A DNA stretch of 64,000 nucleotides from the NCBI GenBank assembly GCA_963573385.1, contig CAUYLG010008977.1, positions 36,290 through 100,289 of the forward strand, read 5' to 3'. Each line of letters begins with the position of its first letter. The first letter of the stretch is position 1. The position numbers and the translations under genes were made by a program. The notes below the pieces were generated by a model. It saw only the letters and a program-made list of their open reading frames with translations, did not search any database and had not been told where the DNA came from. The DNA is from Cacajao melanocephalus (lineage: Eukaryota; Chordata; Mammalia; Primates; Pitheciidae). Shown here piece by piece: positions 57,300 to 64,000 of the stretch.

Positions 57300-58255
57300 T
57301 TTGTTACACTGAGTGCAGCTCAGAGACAAGATTTCGTCCTTACAGTAAAGTGCCCTTCTGGAGGTGCTAGGGGCCTAGAGAAAAGGTCAGAGAGGTTATT
57401 TCAGAGGACTTCAGTGCAGCCAGGCAGGAACCACACAGCCCCAGCACGATTCACAACCCACCACTAAGTAAGAGAAACAGCACACTAAGTAAAACTCCTG
57501 TGTTAAATCTGACTTTACAAAGGAATGATGATTCAGGCACAGCAAGATACCTTTTTCTTTTTCTATAAGCTGACAAAGAGTAAGAAATTTAAATAACAGC
57601 CAGTGCCAAGCAAAATCCTGGTGAGGATGTGTAAATCAGGTAGAGCAGCCCAAGTGACCTTGTTAAACTGTAAATCAGATCATGTCCCTCCTATATGTCA
57701 GACTTTCCAGTGGCTTCCCACCTCAGTTAGAGAAAAAGCCCCTATATTAGTCTACCAGGCCCTTTTTAGCTTTGCTTATAGTAGCAAAAACTGAAATCTA
57801 AATGTCAATAGAAAACTTACTACATAAATTATAATGGCACATCTTTACAACAGTCAATTATATACAATAGTTAAAAGGAAAGGAGCTCATACCCAAGATA
57901 TATTAATAAATCATCACTGGCTAAAGCCAGAACCCAGCAGTAAAAGCAAGATGCAGAATAGTACATATAACATTGTTGCACTAGTAGACAGTATTATATA
58001 TGTTATATAATATGTATATACATACACATATATACATACATATGTACCGGCAATTTTGCAAAGCATGTGTAAGAATGGCCGTACTTCTGTCACTAACAGA
58101 TATAGAATGAACAAAAACAAGCAACAACTCTGATATTTCACTTCTCCAGCCCAGTGGCTAGAATCATACTTGAGGCAGGGAGATATGTATGGTTGCTTCT
58201 AGGAAAGCAAATGCTTATTTTTCACTTTATCTACTATTTCAAAACTTTGAATTTT

Positions 58256-58737
<482 letters not shown>

Positions 58738-58916
58738 CTTCTGGCCTCACATATACTTTTATAATTTTTTAAAAACTAGTTTTATTTGGCTTTCTCTTCT
58801 TTTTCATTGAAAGATGCTACCAAGATTTTAAGCAGGTAAGTGGTTAGCCTGGCAAGATAAGTCAGCGCCCAGATCATGAGGGGCCTGTAAAAATTTAGAC
58901 TTTATACCATTTCATT

Positions 58917-59198
58917 TGTTTGTTTGTTTTTAGAGATAAGATCTTGCTCTGTAGCCCAGGTTGGAGTGCAGTGACACAATCATAGCTCACTGCAGCCTTG
59001 AACTCTTGGGCTCAAACAATCCTCCTGCCTCAGCCTCCTGAGTAGCTAGGATTACAGGTGCACACCACCACACCTGGCTAATTTTAATTTTTGTAGAGAC
59101 AAGGTCTTGCTGTGTTGCCCAGGCTGGTCTCAAACACTTGGGCTCAAGCAATTCTCTTGCCTCAGCCTCCCAAAGTGTTGGGAGCCACCATACTAGGC
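58917..59198 (-). mobile_element. Old Alu, reverse complement
   Basis: A diverged copy with gagataagatcttgctctgt and a shortened end, gggagccaccatactaggcc. Confidence 0.88.
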
Positions 59199-60364
59199 CT
59201 TAAACTAGCACTTTTCAGAAGAAAGAGTGTATGGAATAAAGAAGTTCCTTCCTACTGTCTTAGAGAAATGTAGTATCTACCAAGTTTTCTCTGCTTTCCC
59301 CTTTGACTTTTTTTCCAATAACCTCTCTTACTACCCTCCTGTCTTTTTCCACAAATGCACATCCACCATCACATGCCAGACCCTAGGGAATCCAGCGGTG
59401 GATAAAGCGCACCCTATTTTCAGAGCAGAGGCAAAGTTAATTGGAATTGGAAATGTGTAAAAGCTTTCCTTTGTTCAGTGAGTCTTTCATTATTTAAAAT
59501 AGAGAGAAGCTTTGTGGTTTTCTCAAATGCTCTGGAAAAAAACGGAAAGAGGATTGAGAGCAATTTTAAAAGGAGAGGGAACACAGTTTTCCAAATACAT
59601 TGCAAGGGAAAAGAGATATGAGGGAGAAACCTATGGATTAAAAGAGATTTTCTGAGATATATCAACAGATTTCAATATCTGGATCTTACTTGGATCCTCA
59701 TTCAAACAACCAAAGTGTAAAAAAGTAAAACTTATGATATTTATGACACAACTGAATATTTGAAAGCTGATTAGATATTTGATGCTATTAGGGATTGTTA
59801 ATTATGTTATATTTGATAATGGTATTGTAATTATATATTTTTAAGTTCTCTTAAAGATACATACAGAGATATTCATGGATAAAATGTTATGCTATATGGG
59901 ATCTCCATCAAAAGAATATGTTGGGGAGAAGTGGTAGGAGTATACATGAAACGAGATAAGGATTGCATTGAGAGCAGAAACTGGGTGAAGGGGTCATGGG
60001 GATTTATTATCCTAATCCCCATATCTTTGTCTATGTTTGAAAATTTCCATAATAAACATTTTTTCAGAAGAGGGAAGGGTCATATTTATGATATTTTTTG
60101 ACTTCTGCTTTGGTGCAAATACTGAAATAGGGAGGGGGAATGATGAGAGGAAGGGGCTGGGAACTTGGAATTATGATTTGGGAGTGAACAGTCTCCAGAC
60201 TAGAGGGGCAGGAAGGGAAATGCAGGGCAAAGGACATCCTGGGAGTGTGAGAAGGGAGGGAATAATGGAAAAGAGAAGTAGGCCCACTGCTTTTCCCACC
60301 TCTCTCGGCCTTTTCTTCACTTACTCATTCCTTACCCCTTATCTTTGTAGATGAAAAATCATCT

Positions 60365-60645
60365 TGGGGCCAGTTCATTTGGCACTTTGGGAGGCCAAAG
60401 AGGGAGGATCCCTTGAACTCAGGAGTTCGAGACCAGTCTGGGAACACAGAACCTCATCTCTACAAAAAATTCAAAAATTAGCCAGGCATGGTGGCACATG
60501 CCTATAGTTCCAGCTACTCAGGAGGTTAATGTTGGGGGGGATTGCTTAAACTCATGAAGGTGAGGCTGCAATAAGCCACGACCATGCCACTGCACTACAA
60601 CCTGGGGGACAGAGACCTTGTCACCACACACACACAAAAAAATCA
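60365..60645 (+). mobile_element. Alu, sense, diverged, 5' part deleted
   Basis: Reads tggcactttgggaggccaaa to gagaccttgtc, then a short (CA)n and an A-run. Confidence 0.85.
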
Positions 60646-62227
60646 CCAACTTATCAACAAAGATTCTCAAGCACCAAGTCATGAAATTCTATTTCCATTT
60701 CACTTGGCGAGTCCTAGGAAACTGCATTTTCAACACATGCTCTAGGAGATTTAGATATCTAGACTTCCCTTTGAGCCTCAGTACCTAGCCCCTGTGAGAG
60801 GCGGTAGTTTTTTTGTCATTAACCTTCATTCCGTCAGACTGGGGACCCAACACTGCCTTTCAAAGCCTTTGTGACAGCAGTCCACTGTTTCAAGGCAGGA
60901 AAAAATAATGAGGATGAGAGATTATGCAAAGCCAACTGTTTATTGATTTCCTTTAATGTGTGTGTGGAAACATGCAAATGCTGAGGGTCGCTTGAGTTGG
61001 GAAAAGAAATTCATCAGCCAGCTATGGCTTGAAATACATCTCCTTTAAGACCTTCTAACCTTGTGATGATGTTCTCTGATGTTATATTCACTCAACAACC
61101 TTCTGATTTGTAATGGGTTTCCACTACAAATTTTTTTAAGGAGGTTAAAAAAAAAAACACTAGTTGCCCTAACACAGTCCTCCTGGTAGTTCTGACTTTT
61201 ATCATCAATTTATTGATTTTTTGCTTTCCAAGTCTCCCGAAAGCCTGTTATTCAGAAGAACTAGGTCACCAGATTTGATCATCCATCAGCGAACTCATAA
61301 ACTTTAGGGTTGGGTAAAGTAATGAATCAGACTGTGCAACTGAGCCAGAATTACCAGGAGGACAGTAACCCTATGGCTAAGTCATTGTCACATTAGGGGT
61401 AACTAGACACTTGCTTATCCACACATTCTTGGCCACATCCCTCCCAATAGGGAAAGATTATAAATCATGACCAAGTTAACAGGCTGCAGTCTTACTTACC
61501 TGGAGCCCAATGCCTGCTCAAGCATAACTAGGTCTTGACATGGTGAGGTCAGCCAGGTTGGAGAAAGAAGTTTTGAAGCAAGTAGGGCAGTGTGCAGGGC
61601 CCTAATGCTGGCAGGGATATTCCCAGGGACAGGAAAAAACAACAAGCAATTGGACCCACACTGTCCCACAGAACAAGATGGGAGAAGTCAGATAGATTTG
61701 TCTGTTCAGTTCAAAGTACCCACCTTCCTCGTCCCATCCCCTAATCTCGCCCCATCCCACCAGCTAAAAGAAAAAGGCAAATGCCTGCAGCCTTCTAGAG
61801 GCCTTTCTGTACTCTTTGTAACCTGTGTGGTTTCACATTGTTCTTTGAACCATAACCACACAGGGGCCTGCTGGCATCCATCCAAGCCCATCTCTAGTTG
61901 GCATTCCCTGGCTCCCTACATGGTTAGAAAAATAGTCACCTCTTGCCCTCTTAAGGACCTCACTGAGGCACAGGCTACAATGGAGACAGCAGGTGGCCAG
62001 AGTGGCAGGCAAGAACTCATGTTGCCATACAGGGAAATCTGAGTACACACGCCTTGTCCAGGGTGAGGAGAACCAAGGCCCTCTACTTCCCTCAAAGAGG
62101 GGATGGGGGAATAAAGTGACCATTTGGGCTGAGGAGACCAAGAGGCCAAGTCTTGAGGTAAATTGGGCTCAGGTCAGCGAAGAAAAACATACAAAGCACA
62201 CCTCAGCCAGGAATTACAGTTTCGCGG
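60646..62227. other. Unique sequence before the CpG promoter
   Basis: No repeat that I can name. An open frame at 61590-62042 (+) has no recognisable domain, no splice signals I trust and no coding look, so I do not call a gene. Confidence 0.5.
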
Positions 62228-62441
62228 TCTTTTTTCCCCGAGATTCTCGTGCCTCAGCCTCCCGAGTCGCTGGGATTACAGGCGCCCGCCATCATGCCCG
62301 ACTAAGTTTTGTATTTTAGTAGTGAGCGGGGTTTCACCATGTTGCCCAGGTTGGTCTCAAACTCCTGACCTGAAGTAATCCTCCCGCCTTGGCATCCCAA
62401 AGTGCTGCTGGAATTACAGGCATGAGCCTCCGCGCCAGCCA
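62228..62441 (-). mobile_element. 5'-truncated Alu, reverse complement
   Basis: Reads ttttttccccgagattctcg to cctccgcgccagcc; CpG-rich and about 320 bases before the CpG promoter. Confidence 0.9.
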
Positions 62442-62764
62442 GGAATTGTAGTTTAAAAAGAGTAGGAAGAGGATTCTGTCAACCAGTTCAGAGGATATGA
62501 GAGAGGGGGCTGAAAAGTGACAGGCAAATAGCAAGAAGAGTTGGGCTAGTGCACCGACGGGGCCCAGGGGAATGAGGGGACAAAAGTATGAAGGGGTCAC
62601 AGAGCCACCGGGCCAGGTGAGGCCCATGGGTCAGTGGGGCAGGAAGGCTTGGGAAAAGCCCAAGAATGAGGAGAGATACAGGCCAATACGCAGAGACAGG
62701 GCGGGGAGCCCAGACCCAGCCAGGACTCAGCGAAGTTGGGGATTTGTGGGAGGAGAGGGGTGGC

Positions 62765-63175
62765 CGCGGATTGGCCACCGCGAAGAGAGGCCACGCCCCC
62801 TAGCGTCCCTCCAGGCCGAGCCGGAACCCTGCCTGGGCTCGCCAAGGACGCCCCGCCCAGCGCAGAGTGCCGGCGCTGGGTTCCCTTCTGTCGCGCGGCC
62901 CTATAGTTCCGGCTGTGGCGCACGGGCGGAAAGTTTATGCTGACGGACTTTGTCCGGCGGTGGGCACGGGGTGAGTGGGGAGGCCGAGGGCCTGGGGCTG
63001 TTGTTCGTTGCCTGTTGGGGTTACAGGTGAAGGGGTTGGGGGGAAGAACAAGCCAGGGCCAGCGCTTGGCCTTCCCGCCACCCTGGAGGCCGCCCCGCGC
63101 CGACTCTGAGGCAACAGTTCCTAGGCGCTGCTTCCGGCCTCCCTTCGCTCTGAGGCTCGGGGTCCCTAGCTCCGC
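62765..63175. promoter_or_regulatory. CpG-rich promoter, probably INTS14 and possibly divergent
   Basis: CpG is frequent here and rare in the rest of the window. No TATA box is obvious. There is a reverse CCAAT box (ATTGG, 62770-62774), GC-box-like CCCCGCCC (62851-62858), and ETS-type motifs GCCGGAAC (62820-62827) and TTCCGG (62907-62912). These are standard features of housekeeping promoters. Because SLC24A1 lies on the opposite strand, the island may fire both ways. Confidence 0.75.
62880..62970 (+). other. INTS14: Probable INTS14 5' noncoding exon 1
   Basis: A clean 5' splice site, CACGGG|gtgagtgg, is at 62970/62971 on the + strand just after the core promoter motifs. The gene is named from the known order DENND4A-SLC24A1-INTS14, not from a protein match. 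INTS14 (formerly VWA9) is a subunit of the Integrator complex, which processes snRNAs and attenuates transcription; its coding exons are outside the window. The exon start is approximate. Confidence 0.55.
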
Positions 63176-63657
63176 GTAAACGGCACCATTTCGCCTTCTG
63201 CTAAGTCCCCCTCCGCCCCCTCTTTCCATGAAAGACTTCCAGATCTCATATTTTCTTGACTGATTTTTAAGGTAAAAATACATCTCCCAGATGAGATTTC
63301 CATTCTGGTCTTTGAGCGGTGAAGTTGTATCTGAGAACTGGAGAGGGACTCAGCAGGGCTGACAGGAAAGCCAAAGAGTAGGTGGGGCCCTAAGAAATTC
63401 AGGTGGAATCCTGCTTTGAGAGCGAGACTGCTGAGAATCGGTTCTTTATGAATGAGCTAATTATCACCTTCAGCGAAAAATTATAAACGTCTAGCTGATG
63501 GACACTTGGCATTCAGGCCAAATAGGTGACTAGGGCGTATTTCTCAGACTGATCTTGAGAAAGGAGAGCCCTAGTTGTTCGAACAGTACACATGGGAAGG
63601 GGTTGGGAGTGGGAGACGTGGGGGGGGTCAGAATCTACCCAAGTGAGGAATACATAG

Positions 63658-64000
<343 letters not shown>

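Noticed and set aside
61590..62042. 150-codon open frame upstream of the CpG promoter
   Set aside because: Low-complexity composition, no recognisable domain, and another open frame on the opposite strand. Probably chance.
62937..63179. Open frame starting MLTDFVRRWARG in the CpG promoter
   Set aside because: It runs through a strong splice donor at 62971 and does not resemble the INTS14 start as I know it. It is better read as 5' UTR and intron.

Overview
This is nuclear DNA from a primate. It carries some three dozen Alu copies, L1, MIR, MER5, Tigger-like and MADE1 elements, and split genes with GT/AG introns. MADE1 points to an anthropoid. The gene content and order match human chromosome 15q22 read in reverse: DENND4A, SLC24A1, then INTS14. 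The SLC24A1 product assembled here (1127 residues) is longer than the human protein as I remember it (1099) and differs at many positions, so a non-human primate is more likely than human. That species call rests on memory, not on an alignment.

Positions 1-17,430 hold the last eight coding exons of DENND4A on the + strand (641-14701), with a long 3' UTR that contains an Alu and probably ends near 17,425. Every exon joins the next in frame and encodes 419 C-terminal residues. The last intron (6558-14564) is a repeat graveyard: MIR, Alus, an L1 3' end, and a second L1 broken up by Alus.

Positions about 17,430-20,360 form the short gap between two genes that meet tail to tail. It holds a Tigger-type MITE and an Alu.

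Positions about 20,360-52,400 hold SLC24A1 (rod photoreceptor Na+/Ca2+-K+ exchanger NCKX1) on the - strand. All nine coding exons are present (51891 down to 21955), phases agree at every junction, and both alpha-repeats with their key acidic residues are intact. One exon encodes a 63-residue almost pure glutamate run in the cytosolic loop, written in DNA as a 189-bp nearly pure pyrimidine tract. A donor-like site at 52400 suggests a 5' noncoding exon close upstream, perhaps the photoreceptor start.

Positions about 52,400-62,750 are noncoding: Alus, MIRs and a perfect 21-bp inverted repeat at 57247-57299. Positions about 62,760-63,180 are a CpG-rich, TATA-less promoter with a first exon ending at a GTGAGT donor (62971). 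By gene order this is the + strand start of INTS14; its coding exons lie beyond the window. The window ends inside an Alu.

The genes are neighbours rather than a pathway: DENND4A acts on Rab GTPases in membrane traffic, NCKX1 extrudes Ca2+ from rod outer segments, and INTS14 belongs to the Integrator complex. I found no evidence of a new multi-gene system. The unusual signals are the expanded acidic tract, several nested or inverted repeat structures, and two small local duplications.
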